Shown here: positions 1-12,477 of the stretch, piece by piece
Layout of the letters: each line of letters opens with the position of its first letter
Numbering within the stretch: the stretch's first letter is position 1
Notes under the pieces: generated by a model
Seen by the model: the letters and a program-made list of their open reading frames with translations, nothing else
Database searches by the model: none
What the model was told of the DNA's origin: nothing
Made by a program: the position numbers and the translations under genes
Assembly: GCA_017655985.1 (NCBI GenBank)
Contig: JACJVS010000003.1
Coordinates: 186,001-250,000, forward strand
Source of the DNA: Incumbomyces delicatus
Lineage: Eukaryota > Ascomycota > Eurotiomycetes > Chaetothyriales > Trichomeriaceae
Length of the DNA stretch: 64,000 nucleotides
Direction of reading: 5' to 3'

Positions 1-1758
1 GCCAAAGCTTTCGTATAAGGGCAACCAGCCACGCCAGCCACGCCTTAGCCAGCCTCCAGATCGTGCCGGAAACTTGAAATGCGCCTTTCGTTGAGTCTCT
101 ACTCTCACACTCTGGAGAACGAGGTTATTCTTTCACAAGCAATATTCAGTGACAGACGGCGCATGAGAAGAGTTAACCGACGAATTAGATAGTACGAAGT
201 CCCTCGTAGTCAGTATCTGGCAACAATTCGAGCATTCGGTGAAACAGGTTTACTAGTCCGCGCTTGGTGACCAGTAGTGGTGACTGTGGCTCCAGCGACC
301 AGAAGTCTCATGCGGAGAATGCGCGGCAGATAGCCACACTGAACATTCCGTAGAGCTTCCAATCTTTATCCGCGGCATATCAACTACTTCGTACTTGGAC
401 AATATCGCACTTGCTGCTTGGTTGGTGGAATGCGGGCGGCCAGTTCTGAACAAAGCATATAATTTATCATTCTGTCAACGTAGAACGGCATGGACGAATA
501 TGGGTAATATTGCAAGAATATTCATAGCACCACTCTGGTACCTATACACGGGATTACCCATTCCTTCCGAAACATATCCTTGATGTTGCAAAAGAAAGAT
601 GAAAGAAGTCCCGGTGCTGCATCAGGGAACACTATCTTTCCGCGTATCCTCGCAGCAGCATGGTTGATTACAGCAACTGTTGTCTCTGTTACCACCGATG
701 CCATGTATCCCAGAGCCTCGTTAGGACTGCTTTCATTGTGTCTCTTTTCGTCTATTGTGTAGAAACGCGGGACGAACCAAGTTGCATAACCCGAGCCACC
801 TGCAGATATCGGCACATAATCGAAGTCAATTACACACCTTTGAGACCAGTGGCATGAAGTTGCGAAAAGGACAACGAGAAGGAGTGAACAGTAGAGACAT
901 GGTCGGTTGAGGATGTACGTGACGCTCAAGAGAATGGTGAAATGTACTGGCGACAACGATAGCGGTATGGGTAATAGTAGAAGGGGGATATAGCTGTCTT
1001 GAATCAGTGTTGGGCTGGTCTCTCACACGGTCTGCACTTACCTGCGCAGACAGTACATCATGGTACTAGGCCGAAAGTTTGATGCACGGCAAGTGAAGCC
1101 CCGGGTCTTGTTTGGAGTAGAAGCAATTCCGCTCAGCCTGGCAGATCAGGAATGGTTTGGCGTGTGTGGCGAAGGATGCTGAGGTCTAGGATGATATCTA
1201 GCGACTTGGCCTGCTTAAACTGAAAGCGTGAGCACGGTGGCACAGAAAAGCTCGAGGTGTATTATTGTTGAGAGTATGGCGATGGATGGACGTGTAATCG
1301 TGAATGGTCAAGGCTTTTGACCCGTGGACAAGGCTTGCCGACACTGGGCCCGAAAAGAAATGCAGATCCACGCTAGGATCGGAACTGACGCCAGTGCGCG
1401 TCAGGCAGGCGGACCTCGAACTTGCATCGTGCTACTACCTAATAAGTAGTATACTACGACTTCGTACTCCGTAGTACCTACCCGCAGAGCCATCTCCGTC
1501 AAGAGTCGTCTATTTCGCACACCACACTTGAGCATCGTAGCAATACACACCACCTTCATCTTCACCATCCACGCGAGGGGTTTTGCTTCGAACCGAGCTT
1601 ACTGCTGCTGCTGTGTACCTCTCGGCCGGCATTGGATTGTAAAATTTCCAATTCCAAGGTGTCACGGGTTCGAGACAGCCTTTGTCGGCAGTTGCTCAAT
1701 ATTCTTCACAGCCTCAAGCTACCCATTGGCAGGGATACATCCGGACTAGATTGGAACA
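1..1758. other. 5' flanking region without a supported gene
   Basis: No open frame here has both an ATG and recognisable protein features. The longest, a 144-codon minus-strand frame at 522-956, opens on TTG and matches nothing I know. The last ~250 bases are probably promoter and 5' UTR of the EDC4-like gene at 1759. A palindrome-rich patch at 1432-1483 is listed separately. Confidence 0.6.
1432..1483. repeat. Short palindrome patch (GTAGTATACTAC and ACTTCGTACTCCG motifs)
   Basis: The patch contains the perfect 12-bp palindrome GTAGTATACTAC at 1446-1457, followed by ACTTCGTACTCCGTAGTAC-type sequence. The same words recur in other intergenic regions of the window (33.8, 40.1, 43.5 and 59.0 kb). 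It lies about 280 bases upstream of the EDC4-like start. Function is unknown. It could be a dispersed non-coding repeat or a regulatory site. Confidence 0.6.
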
Positions 1759-4700
1759 ATGTCGACTCCGGACTCGAGCCTCCAGGCACTTCTGGCCAAC
1801 CTCCGCCCACGCTCACAGGCGTCGACGTCGCAGTCAGGAGATCTTCACTCAGCATCTCAAGACGCGTACATGGCCTTCTCTTCGGCTTCTGCCTTTCCGA
1901 CGAGCCCTCCACCTCCATTCTCTCCATCGTCTCCTACAGGGAATGCGCCACCCGCCAATCCCACTGCTCAAAATCTCTTGAACCTCCTCAACTTCGGGGG
2001 CGGAGGCCGGTCAACAGTGCAGCACCCCTCCCCACCCCAAACATCGACCCCCTCTGTCTCGCACGATTCCACTGTTCATACTGGTCTGGCGAGCATCTCC
2101 ACTGCCACTGACCTTCTCAAGCGAGCCACCATGACCTCGAGCAGTCCCCACCCAGCAGCCACGAATTCAGCACCCACACCAACAGTTGAAGCGCAACCAC
2201 TAGAAGCCTCTTCCACCGCAGCCCTTCCGATACGTTCGCCTCCTCCCGCGCAAAGTACCTCTCAGCCAATTCATGACCAAACTTCCGCATCCGGTCAGGA
2301 AAATCAGAAGCCACTCTTTACCTACACGAATCCTTTCGAGGCATTGCGAGCGTCTCGTCCACACACCCCTCGAACGCAGCAGCAACCCAATGTCGACGCT
2401 CCACTGAAGGAAATTCCGCAAGAGGACGCTGTAGTACAATCTATCGAAGACCCGTCCATGCAACAAGTCTTGAACAATGCCATGCCAGAGCGAGTCAAAC
2501 TGACCCCCAAGTCCAGAGGTTCGCGACACCCTACACCGGCACAACCAAGTGGAAGTGGCCGTACCCAAGAAACCAAGCATGACTCTACCGAAGCCGTCTC
2601 TTCCGACCCGCCTGTTGACGAAGGCCTTCCAGCCATGTCCAATCAGGATAAAGCAGCTCCCTTTGCTCCTGCAGATGGGGCCTCCAAATCCGCAGCCCAA
2701 CCTCTGGTTCCTGATACTGGAGGTGGGGACCCCTCGTCGTCACATAGTGCTGCTGGCAGAATCGTCCCAGTCCTTTCTTTTCCCGTCAAAGCATTCGTTT
2801 CGATAACACTGCACCTAAAGACTCCACCAGCTACGAGAATCCGAGAAGAAGGAATTATGGAGATTTCCCGGCTGAAAAAGGACTTCGACCAAATGGACCG
2901 CTCGCTAGCTGCTGCCTCGTCCAAATATATCACATACGCCCTCGTCAAGAACGGTGGTATGCGCATCATCCGCCAGGATGATGGCAAGGACAGACATATA
3001 TTCAAAAATACCCATGATCGAATTTTCAATGTCTCCATCTGCTCGACCGCCACCATAGCACCCCCTAGCGACCATCAGGCAGTTTTGGGCACCGGCGTAA
3101 GCGGCGCTGTTTACTATGCCACTGTCTCCAGACCGGAAATCGACTATTTCGAATCCAATAACCTTGACCGCGAGACCTTGGTCTTTCCGGCCTTTCCCCA
3201 AGCGGACGAAAATACTGCCGGCGGAATCCTGAAAACACGTGCTAAACGCAGCTCTCGCCATCCCGACTTTTTTGCCATCGGCCGTGGGAAAGCCATCCAT
3301 ATTGTCTGGCCCGCGACCGTCATGAACGCAACTTTCGGCGTTACAGAGGACCAACGCAGGGTTGACGTTGAAAAGATGTTCCAGCAAAGACCATTACAGA
3401 TTTTGACTGGCAAAGCCGGCAAGGATTTCACCTTCAGTGAAGATGATACCATGATTGTCTCGCTGGACAAAACGGGAAGACTGCGATTCTGGGATATTCG
3501 AAAATTAATTGATGAGGACAATGCTCGATCCGTGCAGATCACCCCGTGGATCATCGATACGCCCGTGCTCTCTCTTGCAACGGCATCCCCTGCTGAGCGG
3601 TCTTGGCCGACTTCGGTCCTCTTCGTCGACAAGGCAAGGCCTTATACGAGAGGTGGAGCACTGCGTTATGTGCTTGTTGGCTTACGGCAGAATCACACCT
3701 TGCAGCTTTGGGATATTGCGTTGGGCAAAGCCGTGCAAGAAATCAATTTTCCTCACGAAAGTGAGACAGACGCTATCTGCAGTGTCGCGTACCACGCGGC
3801 CAGCGGTATCATCGTGGTGGGACACCCGACAAGAAATTCAATCTTCTTCATCCATTTATCCGCGCCTAGGTATGTGCTCAGTTCGTCCCTGACACAAGCT
3901 TCCTTCGTCCAGCGCGTGGCGGCCAAAGACCCAGATATACCTAAACCCGAGTCGACGGCTTGCATGAGTGGCATTCGGGAGCTCTCATTCGAAAGTCGAG
4001 GTCAGCTGAGGAGCCTAGAGTTGTTGCCCGTGTACAAACCTAGCGAAAGCGCACAGGATGGTGTAGCTGACACCTTATTTGAGCTCTACGTTGCTCATGC
4101 AACGGGTGTGACATGCCTTGTGATCAATAAGGAGGACCTTGGCTGGAATTCCGAGAGCAAGGTCATTCAAAGCGTTGACGCCGAAACGGAGGGGCTGGTG
4201 ACTCTGAAGGACTTGAAGTTGGGTAGTGTCATAGAGGAGAATGCACGTAGTAAGAGCCCCACACAGGAGCCTCCACCAACGAACAAGGTCGAGAAAAAGA
4301 AAAAGCCAAAGAAGGCAAAAGAACCCGTTGACGAAGTCACGAATGGTCTACAAGAAAAAACAATATGGGAACCAAGCAAGCCTACCGATCAAGCGCCACA
4401 AGATCCCGCGAGTATGGAAGCACCAGCTACTGAATCAGTCCAGGCTAAAGACTCGAAGAAAAGCAAGAAAAAGAAAGATCTCGCACACGAAAACACAATT
4501 CACCAGAAACAGGACTCTGCGAGAAAGTCTGACCTCACTTTGGCACATTCTGAAGAGAACATCCCTGTCGCTCGAGGAAATGCAACACCGCTTCCTCCGG
4601 CAGAACAGCTTTCCATGAGCATATCTGGCGATTGGCTTGACAAGGAGATGAAGAAGTTGGAGAAGGGCCTCAATGCTGGAGTCAAGAGAGAACTTGACCA

Positions 4701-5957
4701 ACTCTACCAAAACATCAAGATAGACCGTGCGTCGCAAGATCAGGCGTCTTCGTCTCGCCAAGAGGCCGTCCTCCGAGTCGTGTCCGCAACTCTGAACACG
4801 AACGTTGAGAAGACTTTGAGCCATATCCTCCACACGCAGATGCAGGAGGTCGTTGTGCCTGCAGTCGTACAGAACGTGTCTTCCAACATGAGCCAACAGG
4901 TTGTGCAAATAGTCTCACAGATTGTGCGAAAGGAGCTTGGCGCTGAGCTGCCAGTCCAGATCGACAGGACCTTGCAATCTCCGCAAGTGCTGACCCGCAT
5001 CGCTGATAACATCTCGGTCAAAATCAATGGCCAGATCGAGCACGAGATCGGCCGCACGGTTCAGAGTATGATGGACAAAAGTATGAAGAGCATTGCCACC
5101 AGCACTGCAGCAGAAGTAATCGTCGCTGCAGAAACTAGAATAGCCGACGAAGTCGCACAGCTGGCACGACAACATGCCGAATTCAAAGACAAGATCGAGG
5201 AGATGAAAATTGCTTTTCAAACTGTCGCATCATCATTGCAAACCATGTCCCAGGCTCAAGCCAGCTTCCAGGCACAAGTTATGCAAGAGCTGCGGCATTT
5301 ACGCCATCAAGACTACTCTCAACCGCAGCCAGCGCGTCCAGTCTCGGCCACATTTTCGCCTACGCCTGCTATTCAACCAATACCACCGCGCCAAAAGTCG
5401 CGAGCAGAACTCGAATTCGACGAAATTGCAGCACTACTTGAGCAAAAGAAGTACGAAGAGGGTTCTATCAAGTGGCTGCAGTCTTCCCAACCGGTCAAGC
5501 TCTTCGATGAGCTGTTTGTTCGCTTCACCCCAGATTATCTGGCGACGGATGTTTCACCACTCGTAGCATTCTCTATCGGTGTCACGGTAGCCAATAGTCT
5601 CTCTACTAACACCCAACGACGCTTGGAATGGATTGACGCAGCTTTTCGAACCGTGGATTTCAAGGTATGTTCTAGTCACGTGGAAAATCTCCCGCCGACG
5701 CTAACCTTGAGAAGGACCGTGAGATTCTCGAGCTGAAGACACATGCGCCTTCCTTGATCGGCACGATGATCACGAAATTACAGAATCTTTATTATCAGCG
5801 ATCTGAGATGGGCCAAGACGACATAGTGCTGAGGATGATAGCCCCACTGCTCAAGACTGCCAGAGACCTTCTTGCGGCGTTTGAGGCTGTCGGTAGTGCT
5901 GGCGGTGGTTATCGCTTAGGATACGTCAAGCCAGGGCCCAGGGGCGTTATCGACTGA
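1759..5957 (+). CDS. EDC4/Ge-1-like enhancer of mRNA decapping scaffold
   Basis: Two exons: 1759-5664 and about 5712-5957, giving about 1383 aa. The intron has a GTATGT donor and CTAAC branch site. Acceptors at 5711 and 5714 are both in frame. The first ~330 residues are Ser/Pro/Thr-rich and disordered, with an N-terminal NLLNLLNF patch. A WD40-like beta-propeller region follows (about 340-770). A Lys-rich linker (about 830-960) precedes a long helical C-terminal part, ending in the EDC4-type helical domain that starts near ELEFDEIAALLEQKKYEEG. This order matches metazoan EDC4/Ge-1, plant Varicose and fission yeast Pdc1, P-body proteins that hold Dcp2 and Dcp1 together for 5'-3' mRNA decay. 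Without the second exon the conserved C-terminal helices would be lost. The start is the first ATG of the frame. Family call is confident; the role is by homology. Confidence 0.85.
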
Positions 5958-6608
5958 GAGGGGACGGACAGCTCGGGAGTGAAGAGAGGTGGTCTGGATT
6001 TGGACGAAGTAATCTATGCGATTTTAGACGAAGGCAAAAATAAGTTCGCTCGACCGCAGATGAGGCGGGTGAAGGACGTCAACTGAGAACTCACTTCTGA
6101 TTTGACCATGATGCTGGTAAGCTATCTGACTCATCAGTGTTCTGCTTGCAGCCACCCAAAACATATGGTTTGTTTTCGTTGTCCACTTCTAGTCCTTTGA
6201 TATCCGTATTCTTCTTGGGGAATTCATCTGTTTAAACTTCAACGATCGTTCCATCGGTCGCCGAACCCAGCTAACATGCCTTACCTGATATAGGCATCTT
6301 CGGCAGGTCTTTTGATGGACGGAAGATGTGCTACAGCGTGAATGGTGTCACTGTCTAGGTACTTCATACCTGATCCAAGTCGACACTCGTTGCCTTCACA
6401 ATGTGGGCTTAGCACCTGCTTCATTGCCTGAATATGCGTGGCGACTTCCACAGTTAATCTTCCACGAACGCGTTAAATTATTAAACTACTGTTCGCATTT
6501 GTCAGACCAGGACCGAGTGTATTTATGTGTCCAGCTCACAGTCTGCAGATTCGGCTCAGTCCCACGGCACAATTCTTTAGTTGTTCGCCTCATTGCCTTC
6601 ATGCCTCC
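5958..6608. other. Intergenic region
   Basis: Lies between two genes on the same strand, so it should hold the 3' end of the EDC4-like transcript and the promoter of the next gene. Short frames here have no conserved content. The next gene's frame stays open back to 6525 (ATG), so its N-terminus could extend slightly into this region. Confidence 0.5.
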
Positions 6609-8489
6609 ATGCCTCGTTCACATAGCATCGATGGTCCTCGCGCGTGGGGTTTCAAATCTAGAAAAGAGCTACGAAAGTTTATGACACATCCAGATCGATT
6701 TCAGGTCATCGAGACATCGAAAACCCATTACAAACATGGAGAAAAGCTAATCAAAACGTTTGTCGTTTCCGTTAGCGGCCTCCGCGGGGATGACCGTGAA
6801 CGAATTGCAAGATGGGATATCACGACACTTCGCGAAGTCCTGCAAGCCGGTGTTTCGTCGAGCGGCATCACGTACAAGACGTGGATATCTCAGTTGATCC
6901 ATTATGGCATTCTTGACATTTCGATTTTGTTGATGAATGACAAAGAAAAGATCATTACTGCCTGTAAGGAGAGATTGAGTCGGGAAATCGATGATCTACA
7001 GGTACCGGATTGGGTTCAGCAGTTAGAAACGCAGCTCTTGAGCTCAAGGAAGGTTACCACCATCGAAAGAGATCAAGATACCGAGACGGCGGACCCGCAG
7101 AATGAAGTGTCCAAGGATGTCTCAAGAGAGCCCATCAGCGTACCCGAGCGCCAGAATGCACGCGAGAACGACAATGAAAACCTGCAGCGCCAATTGGCAA
7201 AACTTGAGACATCAATTCAAAGGCAAAAGAACAAATTGGGACGACTGGAGGAAGCGGTCTTCCAGAATGCAGGTGGAAGCCCCCTTCCTCCAGTGCGTCG
7301 TCGTCTATTTCTGCCAACCTACGAATCGGAAGCCCTCCTTGAAGCCAATGACGGGTCAGGTTCCAACCCAGCCCAAGGTCGGGTTTTGGAGGTAAAGGAT
7401 GCTACAATTCATTCGACCAACTTGAAGAGGTTCGACACAATAAGCTTCCAAAGTAAGAAGCCGTTATAGACAACAAACCACTTCACATCGCTAATGCGTC
7501 CAGGAACTAACGAAATCAATCCCATTAATCTCCCCAAGAAAACTGAGTATCCCCGAACCCACAATGCTTGGAAGCGCCCGCGAGAGAAGTCGACGGATGA
7601 GACCGCTGCTCATGCGTTTACACCTGATACTGGTGACCTCTTGCAAAGTTCAGATAATTCAAATGGCTACTCCAGATCAACCCACTATGCCGAGGTGATG
7701 TGCACATCTCGTCTCGACGGTTCGTCCTATCAGCTGTCTGCAGACTCAGAAAAGCTCAGAGACAACATGGGTGCACGCAGCTTTACGCATTTGGCCAACA
7801 ATAAAAAATCCCAGAGCCCCAGCTCTCATCTGTCGAATGGGCGGTCCAGGTGTTCGCAAGTCCCGTTGTTTGCTCAGCCTGAGCACGCCGAACCCATGTT
7901 CTTCAGCGAAGACCAAGGTAGTCCTAACTTTACTCCCAAAGCTTTCAAAAACGCCGTCAAGCCAGAAGAATACAGCACTAAGCAGGATACTCTAATTACG
8001 AGAAATCCAGAATTCCGTCTTGGAAACCTCACTCCCAGGATGACGGGACTTGGCCGAAGTTTTTTGAAGAGAAAGAGGAGAAAGAGAAGTGTTGGTAGTT
8101 CGGACAGTCCTCTAAACTCCAACCCTGTTTCTGATCATTCGCACGGCCTTAAGTATCGAAAAACGCTACCCTCCACCGCCTGTAGGGACGATGTTCCGAG
8201 CAATTTGCGTGCCTATAATAGTGATTCGTCGGAATCAAAATGCCACAAAACGCGACGTCTTAAAGATCGAAAAGCACTACCCTCCCAAGCTATTTCCTTT
8301 CTAGAGTATAAGAAATCTATCCGCAAGGAAAATCCGAAACTGAAGGGTGTAATCCATTCATCACCCGAGCCTCAGTTCACATTGCGAAGGCTTGGTCCTG
8401 GATTTACGAGTGATGATCCGATTAACCTTATCACCCCTAAGACTAGTAAATACAAATCAATAGAGGTGAAGCGCGAATTGGCGTCCTAA
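6609..8489 (+). CDS. Unrecognised 609-aa nuclear-type protein with coiled coil
   Basis: Two exons, 6609-7452 and 7504-8489, joined across a 51-nt intron (GTAAGAAG donor, CTAAT branch, CAG acceptor, phase 1). I do not recognise the family. Residues ~25-145 look globular and are the likely conserved part (KTFVVSVSGLRGDDRERIAR, then TYKTWISQLIHYGILDISIL). A heptad-rich coiled coil follows at ~185-215. The remainder is Ser/Lys/Arg-rich and disordered, with basic patches (KRKRRKRS) that could be nuclear localisation signals. It ends in a compact motif, RRLGPGFTSDDPINLITP, which looks like a short binding peptide. The start is uncertain: ATGs at 6525, 6609 and 6681 are all in frame. I chose 6609 because it precedes the globular part without the Cys/His-rich leader. 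A chromosome or nuclear role is only a guess from composition. Confidence 0.7.
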
Positions 8490-10464
8490 CCCGGGAGATT
8501 GGGGACGGCACGAGAAGAGTTATGCAGAAAAGCACGAAAAATGCACAACATGTTGCGAAGAACAATGGAACAAGAAGCTAAACGCCACCTCCCACAGGCA
8601 TTGCTTAATTATCGGCATAGAGAGGTTCGATTTAGCCACCAACACTTTCTGCTGTTATGAGGTAAGACAATCTCGTCAGAGGTGTCCACAAACCATGTGC
8701 AGCGCTGCTGTGCGGAATCTAGGTACTCTCCTGAATTGTCTGTTTCAAGAACACCTTGAGAAAGTCGGAGCGAATGACGCGGCACAGACTGGTACAAGCC
8801 AAACAGAAAGTCACATTTGAGCAAACCCCTGAATCTCCAGAGCTAGAAACAGGGAGACTTCGGAACAATGCGAAGTGTGATGTGAAGATGGAGAGTAGCG
8901 GCTGGCGGCGAAGAAGGCGTTTGCCAAAGTTCGTCAAACCACACCAAGCCAGCAACTCCTCAACCTCAATACCGAAAAGTGTTTGACGCATTCGGAGATG
9001 GATGCTCATTTAACAGGCTGAACAATATAGTCGTGCTTTGCCACAGAATATGATTAGCACAGCTCTGATGGCAATCCTCGCAACATGGGGCTTACTCAAT
9101 TTAGGAATTTCTAATGTGCGTGGGTTGCAAGGACATGTTTTACGCAAGGCGTGAGGAGGCAAAACATCCGCCGAGGAAGGCAAAAGTGAAGCCAATGGGG
9201 CTCGCATGGGGGGTATTGTCCGGGAATTGTAGGATATTCCTGAACTTGAGAGTACCCAAAGATGGCGATGCACGTCACAGGCACTGCTTTCCAATACATA
9301 CCATATTCTGGTAGACTAATAACGGAGATCTTCATCTGAGGTAGACCTTTACTTTTAATAAACACCGAGACCTACGAAAAAGCGGTTGATTGTAAAAATT
9401 TCGGCTCTTTTGGGACAAGGACGCATTGAAATTCAACAGGGGAGTTAGACACCTCGCGCAAGTTCGACATCGTCTGCTTCAAAAGGAATCCCACTTTCAA
9501 AAACGGTGCTCGGCATGCTGAGCTTTGTCCAGCAAAAAGTCTGCGTCAGCACGCTTCCAGTGTCCAGCAGGGCCAAGATAGTAGAATGTTTCCTCTGAAC
9601 CCATTCCTGCCTAGATCCTCGCCCACATGTGTCAGCGATGGCAACTCATGATATCTCGATACAGCAAAAAACGGAATGTCCTCGATTTCCACAAGGCGGA
9701 TAGAGGAGACTCCTTTTTGAGTTCTTTGACTATCGTCAATACCAGGTGTACGACGGCTGTATGATACACATATGTAGGTAGGTACATGAGGGGGTTGTGC
9801 AAGGCTCGATGAGCCCAGCGGCGTCGACTTCCGTTTCTTTCCTTGATAACAAGAAACAAAGGACCGATGTGTTTTTTTCGGTCGGCAGATCCGGCTTTGA
9901 CCTCGGAAATAAGGGATGAGGGTTTTCCAGCCATCCGTTCGCAGGTGAGTTTCTTACTTTTTTGGTGTTGTGATATTCTAAGTCGTGAGACTGGTATATT
10001 CAGTTTCGACTCAATCCAAAAGGTCACGACCTGTCACACGTTGCGTTCGCAGCCATTGGTTAGGGTATGGCCACAGCGCCATTGAATTCTGTGACACAGA
10101 TTCTTTGCGGAAGACGGGTGTATTCGATAAATTCCAGATTTCTGATCGTTGGAACCCTCTCAAGCAGTTATGGCCCATCGTCTAATCTGTTGCTCTGCTT
10201 GACTCTTTGCTCTCATCCAGTCAGGACCTTCAGAGCGAATGAACACCTTCACACTCGCCGGGCCATCATGCAGACCCTTCTAAGACAAGTGCGCCAAGCA
10301 CACGGTTGTTTTTGTTTGGCGCGTCAACCGAGTGAGGAAACAAGCCTCTACCGACGCTTCCTGAATGCTGTTTGGCTGCTTTGTCTGTTGGACATTGTTC
10401 ACTTTTATCTACCATGGCAGAAGGTTGCGACTGTGCTTTTATCCAGTGCTCCTCCGAGCTGAGT
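8490..10464. other. Long convergent intergenic region
   Basis: Almost 2 kb separates two converging genes, more than most gaps in this window. I found no frame with a convincing start, domain or splice pattern. The 76-codon basic frame at 8756-8986 opens on TTG and has no recognisable domain. The region may contain long 3' UTRs, a non-coding RNA or decayed sequence. None can be told apart by eye. Confidence 0.5.
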
Positions 10465-11929
10465 TTACGATGTGACATCCATGGCGTCCGTATGGCCATT
10501 CGTGTGGGAAAATTCAACCGCACCCTGCTCGCTGATCAAATTCCTTTCGGACTCGGTGACGAATTTGGCTGAACGCACAGGGTCGTAGAATAATCTGAAG
10601 CTTCTTTGAATGTCATCGATGCTAATCTCTTTTGCTTTTCGTTTCAAGCTCAGCAATGTGGAGGTGGTAATGAGATTGCTGGCATATCTGAGGCCAGCTT
10701 CTTGGGCAATTTTGGTCAGCAAGGCAAGGGCATCGCCGGACAAGTCCACCTCTTCCTCTTGCGCCCGTATCGCTAGGATCTGTTTAAGATCCTCGGCAGA
10801 GTAGGGCTGTGTGGTGATGATGACGACACGATCGAGAAAATCGAGGGGCAGACCGTGCGGCGATCTATAATCAGTACCCCGTATCCGTGCATTGCCCCTG
10901 TTACTGGCCATGATCACGACAGGGGCAAGTTCGGCCTCCAGCGCCCTATTGATGTAGGAGAAGCATTCAATATCCAACATGTGCACCTCATCAATGAAAA
11001 GCACACCAGGAATGATTTCTGCCTTGCCCTCTTCCTTCCATTCACTGACTTTGGTATTGATCTGGTCTCTCACCTCGCTTCGAATCTCACCAGTGTCACC
11101 AGAGAACAGAGCAAGGAAGCCTTGGGTCCGCGAATTTATTACGTCGATCTCGTGCAGACTGACAGTGTGAACCACCTCTTTACGTACTTGCAGCTCTCCC
11201 TCCGGGCATTGCACGAACTTGGTGTCAGCCCCCATCGCATCGTAATCCCTGGACCGAGTGTATGATCGTCCCAGTTTCGTTATTTTACCAGATGACTTGT
11301 CGATCGATATCACATCGCCTGCCATAACCTTTTCCTTGGTCATTGAATCTATCATCTTGGTGCCCATATCGTAAATTGTCTCCATGTCGGTTGTCTTAAT
11401 AGTTAACTTTCCTTGCTTGTTGCCGCCCGACACACTGCGATCAATTTGTATCTCCACGACTTCTCCTTCGATTATCTCGCTCTCCTCCTTGATTCGTACA
11501 CCAATCGACTTTCTGAAAGCCTGTGTAAGGGCTTCGGTCTTGGACATTTCGAGTGAAAAGATCTCTGAGGAGGCAAGCATCGTGAATGGGACGTCGGGCC
11601 CCAGAGACTGTGCCATACCCATGGCAATTGCAGTCTTACCTGTGCTGGGTGGACCAGATATCAGTACCGCTCGACCAGCAATTTTGCCCTCCTTGGCCAT
11701 CTGCAATATCACTGCTGCCGCCTTTCGTGCTTTCTGCTGACCGACCAGCCCTTGCGCATGTGGGGCAACGTCGAGGGTCGCTGCATCAACTCCTAGGCCC
11801 CGAATGTGTGAATGCGCCGCAATGAGGTTGAGGCCTCGGACCTCTTTGCTCTCTGAGATAGTCGTTATATTCTGAACAGACCGTTAGTACCAAGATGTGG
11901 AGTTCTTAGTTTTGTCTTACTGCTGCCAT
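10465..11929 (-). CDS. RVB2: RuvB-like AAA+ helicase 2 (Reptin/TIP48)
   Basis: Two exons: 11929-11921 (only ATGGCAGCA) and 11871-10465, separated by a 49-nt intron (GTAAGAC donor, CTAAC branch, CAG acceptor). The joined protein is 471 aa, the usual family length. After splicing it begins MAANITTISESKEVRG and runs into RGLNLIAAHSHIRGLG, a hallmark of Rvb2. Walker A GPPSTGKT is at 76-83 and Walker B LFIDEVHM has the acid pair at 297-298. The OB-like insertion characteristic of RuvBL proteins lies between them. Rvb2 forms hexameric rings with Rvb1 and works in the INO80, SWR1 and R2TP complexes for chromatin remodelling and snoRNP/PIKK assembly. All catalytic motifs seen are intact. The 9-nt first exon is easily missed by automatic annotation. 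Confidence 0.96.
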
Positions 11930-12477
11930 CGTGTTCGGGTGCTGTGCTGGTAGCTTAGGATATCAGATTTGTCTTCTTCGCTCATTAAAATGGCAAAAGG
12001 AGGTCAAGCACGGCAGTGAAAGGGTATGTTTTGCGATAAGGAATCGATAAAAGGCATCAGCAACCTGTTCCTTGCGCACGACAGTAATTTATTCAGCACT
12101 AGCATGAAACGCGTGCACGCGCTTCTCCACTCTCTGGTCCCGCGTTTTGGTAGCCACACTAGTAATTCAGAAGCAGCGACCCGATATAACGACCTGGCAC
12201 CTACAATCCTGAAATGCCACTCGTACGAAGACAATTGCGCTTCCCACTGTGCCTTCTCAAGCCTTTACTCAGCAGCCAACGTTGCACTTGCCCTGTCCCT
12301 AGACTAAACGCACATATGTAGATCTGGAACAATCAAATCGGCTGGGCCAGTCGTTAGCCATCACAACCTCCTTTGGAACTGTATGGCACGGTCTGTGTCA
12401 TATTCAAAGCAGATCTTGATTCAGATTTGAATTGTCAAGTTGCCACTTGAGGTGGGCCGTCATTGTTGCCAGGCACC
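11930..12477. other. Divergent promoter region
   Basis: The 548 bases between divergently transcribed RVB2 and the coiled-coil gene should carry both promoters. No TATA box or operator could be assigned with confidence, and no gene is visible. Confidence 0.5.

Noticed and set aside
522..956. 144-codon minus-strand frame with a hydrophobic N-terminus
   Set aside because: It opens on TTG, has no early ATG, no recognisable domain and no splice partners.
1655..1685. tRNA T-arm-like GGGTTCGAGACAGCC
   Set aside because: The flanking bases do not form a T stem or acceptor stem, and no A-box lies at the right distance.
4435..4908. 157-codon frame antisense to the EDC4-like gene
   Set aside because: It lies wholly inside a strongly supported exon and has no conserved features, so it is a mirror of the coding strand.
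8756..8986. 76-codon Arg/Lys-rich frame
   Set aside because: It opens on TTG and its basic composition is not a domain; opposite-strand frames overlap it.
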